Part shown: one piece after another, positions 1 to 5,724 of the stretch
Numbering within the stretch: the first letter of the stretch is position 1
Layout of the letters: the number at the start of each line of letters is the position of its first letter
Assembly (NCBI GenBank): GCA_002307175.1
Contig: DBTS01000001.1
Coordinates: 550 to 10,702, forward strand
From: Rhodocyclaceae bacterium UBA1310
GTDB lineage: Bacteria; Pseudomonadota; Gammaproteobacteria; Burkholderiales; Rhodocyclaceae
DNA: 10,153 bases
Direction: 5' to 3'
The notes under the pieces: generated by a model
What the model saw: only the letters and a program-made list of their open reading frames with translations
Database searches by the model: none
Told to the model about the DNA's origin: nothing
Translations under genes and position numbers: made by a program

Positions 1-4
1 AGTA

Positions 5-22
5 AGATCATGAACAGCTTCT
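5..22 (-). repeat. Left copy of an 18-base inverted repeat shared with the right window end
   Basis: Read on the minus strand this segment is AGAAGCTGTTCATGATCT. The same 18 bases, with one T/C difference, occur on the plus strand at 10098-10115. The match does not clearly extend past either side. It lies in the gene-free stretch before the asparaginase gene (1-94), where I see no other feature except that gene's ribosome binding site. It may be the edge of a dispersed intergenic repeat that continues outside the window, or a chance match. Confidence 0.4.
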
Positions 23-94
23 CAGGGAAGACCATTTTCAGCCGTGCACACCGGCTTGCCCGCCTGTTTGCACAGCATGCACAGGAGACACCGC

Positions 95-1084
95 ATGCCT
101 CGCCTCGCCCTTCTCGCCACCGGCGGCACAATTGCCGGCACAGGTGATCCCCAACACTACCAAGCCGCAGTACTTGACGCCGACACCCTGTTCGCGAGCG
201 TCCCCGCCTTAAGAGAGATTGCTGACTGGCACATCGAGCAGATTTTCCAGCTCGACAGCCGGGATCTGCAGCCCGGCCACTGGCTCCAACTGGCCGAGCG
301 GATCAGTGCCCTGCAGGCAGATCCGGGCATTGATGGCATCGTGATCACGCACGGCACGGATACGCTGGAAGAAACAGCTTTCGCCCTCCACCTCCTGCTG
401 CCATTGGGAAAGCCAGTTGTACTCACTGCCGCCATGCGCCCCTCCGATGCGCCTGACGCCGATGGGCCGGGTAACCTGCTGCAGGCCGCCCGGGTCGCAG
501 CCACTCCCGCCGCGGCAGCACATGGCGTAGTGGTCGTGGCGAGCGCTCACATCATCGCCGGCGCGGATTTGATCAAGGCCCATACCAGCAGGGTGGATGC
601 CCTGCGCTGCCGGGCCGGCAGTGAGCCCATCGGGCATGTAGCCACAGAGCATATCAACATCCGTCCGGCGCTAGCGCGATCACTGCGGCATGCCTTACCC
701 TGGTCCACTCTCGGAATACTGCCCCGCGTTGACATCCTGTATGGCTGTGCCGGGGTCTCCGCAGACCTTCCCGGGCTGTGCGCCACAGCTGGCGCACAGG
801 GGCTGGTCCTGGCCCTGAGCGGCCACGGCAGCATTCCGGAAGCTTGGCGCAGCGGCTTGCAAACACTGATGGAGCAAGGTATTGCCGTGGTACGCGCCAC
901 ACGCATCACGGAAGGCGGCGTGGGCAATAACTGCAATGAGGAAGATGAAATTTTCGGCAGTCTGCCAGCCGGGATACTCAGCCCGCAACAGGCGCGGGTT
1001 CTGCTGATTCTGGCGCTGGCGGCAAACCCCAGGGGCGATCTTCGCTCCCTGTTCAGACTGGCTGGCGGCGCATCCCCCTACTGA
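95..1084 (+). CDS. L-asparaginase, cytoplasmic type (asparaginase/glutaminase family)
   Basis: Hydrolyses L-asparagine to aspartate and ammonia. The 329-residue product has both family signatures: TGGTIAG at residues 9-15 with nucleophile Thr9, and HGTDTLEET at 86-94 with the Thr88-Asp89 pair. Lys161 in ADLIKAHT sits where the catalytic lysine is expected, and Tyr22 is a candidate for the flexible-loop tyrosine. MRPSDAPDADGPGNL (114-128) is also typical of the family, and the length is normal (about 320-350). The ATG at 95 is chosen because AGGAG lies at 83-87, seven bases upstream, and the protein then begins directly with the first beta-strand. An in-frame ATG at 44 would add an unconserved Arg/His-rich extension that is not a signal peptide. 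Without a signal peptide the enzyme should be cytoplasmic. Substrate preference for asparagine over glutamine is inferred from the family only. No hairpin terminator is evident just after the stop. Confidence 0.92.
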   Translation: MPRLALLATGGTIAGTGDPQHYQAAVLDADTLFASVPALREIADWHIEQIFQLDSRDLQPGHWLQLAERISALQADPGIDGIVITHGTDTLEETAFALHLLLPLGKPVVLTAAMRPSDAPDADGPGNLLQAARVAATPAAAAHGVVVVASAHIIAGADLIKAHTSRVDALRCRAGSEPIGHVATEHINIRPALARSLRHALPWSTLGILPRVDILYGCAGVSADLPGLCATAGAQGLVLALSGHGSIPEAWRSGLQTLMEQGIAVVRATRITEGGVGNNCNEEDEIFGSLPAGILSPQQARVLLILALAANPRGDLRSLFRLAGGASPY

Positions 1085-1144
1085 ACCCAAGGAAATACGA
1101 CACTTGTGGGCATCCCAACGACACACCACCGCGTCAATGAAATT

Positions 1145-1174
1145 GGCATGCTACAAATAAAGGGTGGGCATGCT
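1145..1174. repeat. Direct repeat GGCATGCT, two copies 22 bp apart
   Basis: GGCATGCT occurs at 1145-1152 and 1167-1174, start-to-start spacing 22 bp, about two helical turns. Each copy contains the palindrome GCATGC. A 10-base palindrome CAAAATTTTG follows at 1178-1187. The arrangement, upstream of the small gene at 1292, would suit a regulator binding on one face of the DNA, but nothing else supports an operator and no regulator gene is next to it. Confidence 0.3.
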
Positions 1175-1211
1175 CTGCAAAATTTTGAAACCGATCCGTC
1201 AACTTTCTCTG

Positions 1212-1288
1212 TGTGCCACCGTTAGAAATTATATGGACAGGGAGTTCACCCTCCCTGTGTAGGCACAACCTCACCATCCGAGGTGAAC
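1212..1288 (+). promoter_or_regulatory. Candidate structured mRNA leader that can mask the ribosome binding site of the small gene
   Basis: Several pairings overlap. An 8-bp hairpin forms from ACAGGGAG (1237-1244) and CTCCCTGT (1251-1258) with loop TTCACC. TGTGCC (1212-1217) and GGCACA (1262-1267) could close an outer stem around it. The ribosome binding site GAGGTGAAC (1280-1288) can pair either locally, with ACCTC (1268-1272), or with GTTCACC-C-TC (1244-1253), nine pairs around one bulged C, and the second pairing would break the first hairpin. Mutually exclusive pairings around a Shine-Dalgarno are the usual layout of a translational switch. No known riboswitch class is recognised. The transcription start is unknown; a TTATAT at 1229-1234 could be a -10 box without a good -35, in which case only the downstream part would be transcribed. 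Confidence 0.4.
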
Positions 1289-1291
1289 AAA

Positions 1292-1513
1292 ATGAATACG
1301 ATCCCTGGCGACGGCCTGACAGAGAATGATCGCTACGGCGATGAAGTTTTAAACGCCAGCTGGCTTCCAGATGCAGTCCTGACTGCGCTGGCCAGTCTTG
1401 GCATGCCAGAGACATTTATACCGCCCCGCCGCCAGTCACGCCAGACCCGCTGTTTCGGCTCTGATCGTGATGCCGAGGATTTCATGCAGCTGCTGTATCG
1501 CTCGCAGGAATAG
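1292..1513 (+). CDS. Small protein of unknown function (73 residues)
   Basis: I do not recognise this protein. It is a 73-residue soluble, polar protein with no signal peptide or membrane segment. The middle part (about residues 20-40) is hydrophobic with helical character and ends in a Pro-Pro-Arg-Arg stretch; one cysteine follows in TRCFGS, and the tail DAEDFMQLLY looks like an amphipathic helix. It is probably a real gene for two reasons: a GAGGTGA Shine-Dalgarno lies at 1280-1286, five bases before the ATG at 1292, and a strong terminator begins 18 bases after its TAG stop. A GTG at 1283 is in frame but lies inside the Shine-Dalgarno, so the ATG is preferred. The upstream leader has alternative pairings that could control translation. 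It forms a single-gene unit, converging on the methyltransferase gene. Confidence 0.65.
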   Translation: MNTIPGDGLTENDRYGDEVLNASWLPDAVLTALASLGMPETFIPPRRQSRQTRCFGSDRDAEDFMQLLYRSQE

Positions 1514-1530
1514 GCGCACTTCACTCCGGC

Positions 1531-1554
1531 AAACGGCGCTACGGCGCCGTTTTT
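1531..1554 (+). terminator. Rho-independent terminator of the small gene
   Basis: A perfect 9-bp stem, AAACGGCGC (1531-1539) with GCGCCGTTT (1544-1552), closes a TACG loop. The C(UACG)G closing belongs to the very stable UNCG tetraloop class. The run TTTTT at 1550-1554, followed by CGTTTG, gives the U-tract on the plus strand. On the minus strand the stem is followed only by GTTTGCC-like sequence, so it would be a weaker terminator for the methyltransferase gene that ends at 1573. Confidence 0.88.
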
Positions 1555-1572
1555 CGTTTGTACGACCAATAC

Positions 1573-2766
1573 CTACAGCGCACCGGAGTGATCTCCACTG
1601 GCAAGCCCGCACAAAGATGCCGCATCCAACCCACGCCCGATGATCAGCACCTTGAACAACTCCCCCATCTCATGCGGAGCGATCAGGCGCAGTGCAGCAC
1701 GCGCCGCGCGTACATACGGTGCCTCATCGGTCGGCCCGACTGCCGTCAACAGCTCCAGCAGACCACAATCGGTGAGAAACCGCGCCTGTGTCGTGTAGCC
1801 CTCGATCCGCAGGCCAGCCTCATGCGCCGCATCGGCCAACGCCGTAAAATCCACAAACGAGGTGATGTCATTAAGACCGGGCCAGTGCAGCAGATCGGTA
1901 TGCGCGCGATGCCGGTAATAACACTGCACGGTTCCCTGGCTACGATTGGGCAGGTAATACTCGGCCTGCGGATAGCCGTAATCAATCAGGATCAGGGCGC
2001 CGGCAGCCAACCTGCCTGCCCACTCTGCCACCCAGGCTCGGGCTGGCAGACAGATCTCGGAGGCATATTCCCCTTCTTCCGGAAGCTCCACCGGCAAGGT
2101 TTGTGCAGCAGCCAGCAGACGTCCCTGTGCGGGTCGCTCCTGCCAGCCGAAACCCTCTACTCCACCTGCTGCTTCCAGCACAACGCCGCGCTCAAAAATT
2201 CCCTCGGCCCGCCACACCACCAACTGCACAGGCATCACATCAAGCACTTCATTGGCGATCACACAACCCGAAAAGCTCTCTGGCAGACCATCCAGCCAGA
2301 CAACACGATCGGCAAGATGGGGCACTTCGCGGCGCAGCATCTCTTCCTGGCGTGCCCGCAACTCTCCCGAGAGTTCAAGAATCGCATAACGCTCCGGCAA
2401 TTGCCCACTCTCTTCCAGAGCCCGCAACAGATCACACGCCAGCACCCCGCTTCCCGCCCCCACCTCAAGCAACTGCGGGCTAGAAAGCGCCATGATCTGT
2501 GCTGCCTGACGCGCCAGCGCCTTGCCAAAGAGTGGCGAGATTTCGGGAGCGGTCACGAAATCACCGTCTGGCCCGAATTTGTGTGCGCCGCCACTGTAAT
2601 AGCCCAAGCCCGGCGCAAACAGTGCCAACGCCATGAAATGGTCGAAACCGATCCAGCCTCCGGCACGCCGGATTTCGTCGGCAATCAAGGCCCGCAGCTG
2701 CTCTGACTGAGCCAGCGCTTCCGGCCCGGGCTGAGGAAATTCGTTGGAATTTTGCATAGCGCTCAT
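1573..2766 (-). CDS. SAM-dependent methyltransferase, MidA/NDUFAF7 family (COG1565)
   Basis: Predicted class I methyltransferase. The mitochondrial homologue NDUFAF7 methylates an arginine of a complex I subunit; the bacterial substrate is not established, so a role in respiratory complex maturation is inference. The 397-residue product shows the family motifs in order: GDFVTAPEISPLFG (68-81), the SAM-binding glycine loop EVGAGSG (101-107), ANEVLDVMPV (171-180), IDYGYP (261-266), YYRHRAH (283-289) and GLNDITSFVDFTAL (297-310). Length is normal. The ATG at 2766 is chosen because GCAGG precedes it by about five bases; an in-frame ATG at 2757 is a possible alternative, and the farther ATG at 2883 would add an unconserved, Arg-rich extension. 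It is transcribed divergently from the chemotaxis receptor gene across 135 bases and converges on the small gene. Cytoplasmic, no membrane segment. Confidence 0.9.
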   Translation of the reverse strand: MSAMQNSNEFPQPGPEALAQSEQLRALIADEIRRAGGWIGFDHFMALALFAPGLGYYSGGAHKFGPDGDFVTAPEISPLFGKALARQAAQIMALSSPQLLEVGAGSGVLACDLLRALEESGQLPERYAILELSGELRARQEEMLRREVPHLADRVVWLDGLPESFSGCVIANEVLDVMPVQLVVWRAEGIFERGVVLEAAGGVEGFGWQERPAQGRLLAAAQTLPVELPEEGEYASEICLPARAWVAEWAGRLAAGALILIDYGYPQAEYYLPNRSQGTVQCYYRHRAHTDLLHWPGLNDITSFVDFTALADAAHEAGLRIEGYTTQARFLTDCGLLELLTAVGPTDEAPYVRAARAALRLIAPHEMGELFKVLIIGRGLDAASLCGLASGDHSGAL

Positions 2767-2809
2767 TCTACCTGCACGTCGATCTACCGCCGAAAGGGCA
2801 ATTGTCTGA

Positions 2810-2834
2810 TCAAACCTACTCAAAACACCGATGA
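2810..2834 (+). promoter_or_regulatory. Possible sigma-28 (FliA) promoter of the chemoreceptor gene
   Basis: ACCGATGA at 2827-2834 matches six of eight bases of the FliA -10 element GCCGATAA, and TCAAACC starting at 2810 resembles the -35 element. The distance between the two is about two bases shorter than consensus, so the call is weak. Chemoreceptor genes are often FliA-dependent, which is why it is listed. It would start the message about 60 bases before the ATG at 2902. Confidence 0.25.
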
Positions 2835-2901
2835 ATGAGTGTGGTCTGCCACGCTCTGCCCGAATTGGCGGCAAGACTGGCATGAAGCCGTGGAGGCGTT
2901 C

Positions 2902-4506
2902 ATGACACTAAAAAAGCATTTACTCATGTTTGTGGGAGGTGCGTTTGCCCTGCTGGCCATTGCCCTTGCCTATGGCCTCTACTCGTTGCGCAGTGCCACC
3001 AGCGAATTCCACCACACGCTGGAGCACGACGTGGCGTATCAGTTCGCCATCAACGATATGTACGCAGGTGGACTGCAGGCGGCCTCTTCCCTGCGAGGCG
3101 TGGTGCTCGACCCGCAGAACAAATCCGGCTACGACAACCTGCGCAAAGGCCTGGAGGATTTCTCCAGTGCCCTGGCACGCGCCAAACAGCTTCCTGCCAT
3201 TGAGGGCATGTCAAGCGACACTCTCGTGAAAATTGAATCCATGCATGAAAAACGCAAGGGCTTGATAGACAAGGCCAGCACCCTTGCACGAAGCGACCAG
3301 GCCGCTGCCGCGGAAGTGTTGAACAAGGAGGAAATCCCGCTCTGGCGTGAAATCCGTTCCCTGTTGCTGGACGCCCAGAAGCGGGTCCACACCACCATGG
3401 ACGAGAGCGAGACGAGCGCAATCGCCTCAGCCGACCGTGCCTTTTCAATTGTGCTGGGCCTGGCCATTCTGAGCATCGTGGTCGCCGCCTACAGCCTCAC
3501 CATTGTGCTACGCAGACTCGAACGCAGTCTCGGGGCCGATCCGGCCTTTGTTGCGGAAATTGTCCGCGAAATTGCCCGTGGCAATCTCACTCAGCACATT
3601 CCCCCCGGTCATCCGCAAAGCATCTTGAGCAGCATGCGCGAAATGCAGCAACGCCTGGGCGAAATCGTGCACAAGATCCGCGAGGATTCGAGCGCTCTGG
3701 TGAAGGCGGCCTCGGTGCTCAGTGACAACGAGCACAACGTGGTGGGCAACATTTCCACGCAAGGAACTGAAATCAATGAAATGGCTGCCGCCGTGGAGGA
3801 GCTCACCGTCTCGATCCGCCAGGTGGCCGATCTGGGCAAGGATACGCAGAACATCGCAAGTGGTTCGGGGCAGCAGGCCAGCGCAAGTCGCCAGCAGATC
3901 CAGCAACTCGTGCAGGAAATGAACAGCGTCAATGAGCATGTGCGCAACGCATCCGATGTCATCGAGGAACTCCGCCAGGAATCCAGCCGCATTGCCACCG
4001 TCGTGCAGACGATTCGCGATATCGCCGACCAGACCAATCTGCTGGCCCTCAACGCAGCCATCGAAGCCGCCAGGGCAGGCGAGCAGGGGCGTGGTTTCGC
4101 CGTGGTGGCCGATGAAGTCCGCAAGCTCGCCGAGCGCACGGCCAGTTCCACAATGGAAATCGGCCAGACCATCACCCGCGTGCAGACCGGCATCAGCGAT
4201 GCCGTGGAGCGCATGAGCGCCAGTCTGCATGCTCTGGATGGCAGCGCCGAAGCGGTGTCGGCAGCAGACCAGACCATCACGCGCATGCAGGAAGCCTCAG
4301 CTCTGGTTGTTGAGACCGTCGACAACATTGCGCATTCGATCAGCGAACAAAGTTCTGTCAGCACCCTCATCGCCCAGCGCATCGAGACAATTTCACGCTC
4401 GGCAGAAGAGAACACGCGCAGTGTCGACAGTGAGGCCGCCGAAACAGAATCCGTTCGCCAACTGGCGCTGCAACTGGATCAGACTGTCAGCTACTTCAGG
4501 CTTTGA
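2902..4506 (+). CDS. Methyl-accepting chemotaxis protein with periplasmic helical sensor domain
   Basis: Transmembrane chemoreceptor that signals to CheA/CheW. The 534-residue product has TM1 at about 7-27, a periplasmic region at about 28-180 predicted helical (four-helix-bundle type), TM2 at about 181-203, a HAMP-like linker at about 204-257 (including the GADPAFVAEIVREIARGNL stretch common in proteobacterial receptors), and a long coiled-coil signalling domain to the end. The highly conserved hairpin tip is unmistakable: IADQTNLLALNAAIEAARAG (374-393) followed by GRGFAVVADEVRKLAERT (396-413). It ends SYFRL without the NWETF-type pentapeptide that tethers CheR/CheB. The ATG at 2902 follows GGAGG at 2892-2896 with five-base spacing; an in-frame ATG at 2839 would put unrelated sequence before TM1. 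No che genes are adjacent, so it is an orphan receptor. The ligand is not predictable from sequence. Confidence 0.95.
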   Translation: MTLKKHLLMFVGGAFALLAIALAYGLYSLRSATSEFHHTLEHDVAYQFAINDMYAGGLQAASSLRGVVLDPQNKSGYDNLRKGLEDFSSALARAKQLPAIEGMSSDTLVKIESMHEKRKGLIDKASTLARSDQAAAAEVLNKEEIPLWREIRSLLLDAQKRVHTTMDESETSAIASADRAFSIVLGLAILSIVVAAYSLTIVLRRLERSLGADPAFVAEIVREIARGNLTQHIPPGHPQSILSSMREMQQRLGEIVHKIREDSSALVKAASVLSDNEHNVVGNISTQGTEINEMAAAVEELTVSIRQVADLGKDTQNIASGSGQQASASRQQIQQLVQEMNSVNEHVRNASDVIEELRQESSRIATVVQTIRDIADQTNLLALNAAIEAARAGEQGRGFAVVADEVRKLAERTASSTMEIGQTITRVQTGISDAVERMSASLHALDGSAEAVSAADQTITRMQEASALVVETVDNIAHSISEQSSVSTLIAQRIETISRSAEENTRSVDSEAAETESVRQLALQLDQTVSYFRL

Positions 4507-4524
4507 GGACAAAAACTGATCTGC

Positions 4525-4551
4525 TACGTGGAGCGTTCCCGGCTCCACGTA
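4525..4551. other. 10-bp perfect hairpin without an adjacent T-tract
   Basis: TACGTGGAGC (4525-4534) pairs exactly with GCTCCACGTA (4542-4551) around a 7-base loop. It starts 18 bases after the chemoreceptor stop, where a terminator is expected, but the plus strand continues AAAACGGG rather than T-rich. On the minus strand a TTTTT run comes only some nine bases after the stem. It may be a non-canonical terminator, an mRNA-stabilising 3' hairpin or an operator-like palindrome for the next gene. Confidence 0.5.
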
Positions 4552-4562
4552 AAACGGGTATT

Positions 4563-4580
4563 GCCACAAGGGCCACAAGG
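4563..4580. repeat. Tandem 9-bp direct repeat GCCACAAGG x2
   Basis: GCCACAAGG occurs twice back to back at 4563-4571 and 4572-4580, directly upstream of a TACAAT -10-like box (4588-4593). It covers the place where the -35 region of the Lon-domain gene should be. It could be a regulator site or a slippage-prone tandem duplication. Confidence 0.6.
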
Positions 4581-4587
4581 GAACGGG

Positions 4588-4593
4588 TACAAT
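4588..4593 (+). promoter_or_regulatory. Possible -10 box (TACAAT) of the Lon-domain gene
   Basis: TACAAT matches five of six bases of the sigma-70 -10 consensus and lies 27 bases before the ATG at 4621, giving a leader of roughly 20 bases. A TTGCCA at 4561-4566 looks like a -35 but is 21 bases away, longer than the usual 16-18, so an activator-dependent promoter is possible. Nothing else at standard spacing resembles a -35. Confidence 0.35.
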
Positions 4594-4620
4594 GGCGCGC
4601 GTCCGTTGCAGAAGCCTGCC

Positions 4621-5229
4621 ATGTCGAATCCCTCAGTTTCCGAGTCCCTGCCGATCTTCCCTCTCAACAGTGTATTGTTTCCGCATGGGAAACTGGCGCT
4701 GCGCATCTTCGAGCCGCGTTACATGGATATGGTGGCCCAATGCATGCAGAACAGCACCACCTTCGGGGTGTGCCTGATCGCTGAGGGCAAGGAAGTTGGC
4801 ACCGCTGCAGTGCCCCATAAATTTGGCACTGAGGCCCACATCGTCGATTGGGACATGAGCCAACCCGGTCTGCTGGGACTGACGATTCAGGGTGGCCGGC
4901 GCTTCCGCCTACTCGATCACAGCATTGATGCCCAGCAGGCAATCAGTGGCAACATCCAGTGGGTCGGGGAACCGGCAACCATGGTGGTCACGCCCACCCA
5001 CAAGGAACTCCTGCCACTGCTGCAGCTGATCATTGCTGACGCAGGAGAAGCCAAAGTCCCGCTACCACATGTACTGGGAGATTCTTCCTGGGTTGGCTAT
5101 CGCTACGCCGAACTCCTGCCCATTCCGCCTCTGGCACGCCAGCGCCTGCTGGAGCTGGAAGACGCAGAACTACGCCTGACCATCATCCAGGCCTATCTGC
5201 GGGAACACAAGGTTCTCAAAACCCGCTGA
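4621..5229 (+). CDS. Stand-alone Lon N-terminal (substrate-binding) domain protein
   Basis: A 202-residue protein consisting only of the Lon N-terminal (LON/PUA-like plus helical) module, without the AAA+ ATPase or the Ser-Lys protease domain. The family start is clear: LPIFPLNSVLFPHGKLALRI (10-29) followed by FEPRYMDMV, then the strand-rich core with GLTIQGGRRFRLLD at about 86-99, and a helical C-terminal part ending in PLARQRLLELEDAELRLTII. In full-length Lon this region recognises unfolded substrates; the job of the stand-alone form is not established. The ATG at 4621 is supported by homology of the first residues; the Shine-Dalgarno is weak (GCAGAAG). Upstream are a -10-like box and a tandem 9-bp repeat. 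The next gene on the same strand, 276 bases away, is another orphan protease-recognition domain. Cytoplasmic, no signal peptide. Confidence 0.88.
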   Translation: MSNPSVSESLPIFPLNSVLFPHGKLALRIFEPRYMDMVAQCMQNSTTFGVCLIAEGKEVGTAAVPHKFGTEAHIVDWDMSQPGLLGLTIQGGRRFRLLDHSIDAQQAISGNIQWVGEPATMVVTPTHKELLPLLQLIIADAGEAKVPLPHVLGDSSWVGYRYAELLPIPPLARQRLLELEDAELRLTIIQAYLREHKVLKTR

Positions 5230-5505
5230 CGCCTCCTGAACAGTCTGGCAAGCAGCCAGACGCTGCAACCGGTTCAGACCTACGGCAGAACTGACAGGCT
5301 CTGCGGGAAACTGTTTTTTCGCCAAACACGATAAATTCAGCAAACCTGCTGCACAGGCACTTTGCTTGTGCCCGTGCGTGCGTCTGGTCTGGCGAAAGAC
5401 GCCTGCCGACACATGCGGCGGCGTCACACCTGCCCTGCATAGTAAGTTCAAGCCAGGATTGAAACAGGGGGCAGCACAAACCCTGTTAGCACCAAAGGAG
5501 CATCC
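5230..5505 (+). promoter_or_regulatory. Gene-free region with multiple complementary segments, candidate structured leader of the zinc-finger gene
   Basis: No plausible gene fits here. Complementary segments are dense: TCTGG/CCAGA (5244-5248 with 5256-5260); CCAGACGC (5256-5263) with GCGTCTGG (5380-5387); TTTCGCCA (5317-5324) with TGGCGAAA (5390-5397); GCAC-A-GGCAC (5351-5360) with GTGCC-C-GTGC (5368-5377); GCGTCT (5380-5385) with AGACGC (5397-5402); and AACAGGG (5463-5469) with CCCTGTT (5481-5487), which ends seven bases before the AAAGGAG ribosome binding site (5494-5500). Some pairings exclude each other. No known RNA family is recognised, and no clear sigma-70 promoter was found, so the region may be a leader, a small RNA or simply structured spacer. 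Confidence 0.35.
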
Positions 5506-5724
5506 ATGTTCAGAGCCAATACGCAATCGAACGTCGATCAGACCATGCTGGATCTGAATGACGCCATAGACCAGCTGCGCAGCCGCGACGAGAGCCGGGC
5601 ACACTGCTCGTTCTGTGGCAAACCGCATACGGAAGTCAATGTGCTGGTGCCTGGCCCCAACTCGGTGTTTATCTGCGACGTGTGCGTGGACCGGGCCACC
5701 AAGTTCATCGGTCAGAGAATCTAA
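5506..5724 (+). CDS. Stand-alone ClpX-type C4 zinc-finger protein
   Basis: A 72-residue protein whose second half is the ClpX zinc-binding domain: CSFCGKPHTEVNVLVPG followed by FICDVCVDRATKFIG. The four zinc ligands are Cys34, Cys37, Cys57 and Cys60 (CxxC-x19-CxxC). In ClpX this domain dimerises and binds adaptors and certain substrates; here the AAA+ ATPase part is absent. The N-terminal 33 residues are polar and probably helical (VDQTMLDLNDAIDQLRSRDE). The start is well supported by AAAGGAG at 5494-5500 with five-base spacing. The gene's TAA stop overlaps the TAG stop of mutY on the other strand by four bases. It may act as an adaptor or a competitor in ClpXP proteolysis; this is inference, and such small proteins are usually annotated only as 'ClpX C4-type zinc finger'. 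Confidence 0.9.
   Translation: MFRANTQSNVDQTMLDLNDAIDQLRSRDESRAHCSFCGKPHTEVNVLVPGPNSVFICDVCVDRATKFIGQRI

Noticed and set aside
1145..1291. Known riboswitch class
   Set aside because: The pairings do not match the conserved core of any class I know, so it is recorded only as a candidate structured leader.
1558..2706. Long plus-strand open frame (382 codons) opposite the methyltransferase gene
   Set aside because: It is antisense to a clear MidA-family protein, its translation is rich in Gln/His/Arg with no recognisable domain, and it lacks a good ribosome binding site. It reflects the codon bias of the real gene.
3508..4415. Two long minus-strand open frames opposite the chemoreceptor gene
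   Set aside because: The opposite strand encodes an unmistakable chemoreceptor signalling domain; these frames are composition artefacts without motifs.
5170..5628. 152-codon minus-strand open frame across the gap between the Lon-domain and zinc-finger genes
   Set aside because: It overlaps the ends of two well-supported genes, has no Shine-Dalgarno, and its translation looks random; the gap is better explained as a non-coding leader.
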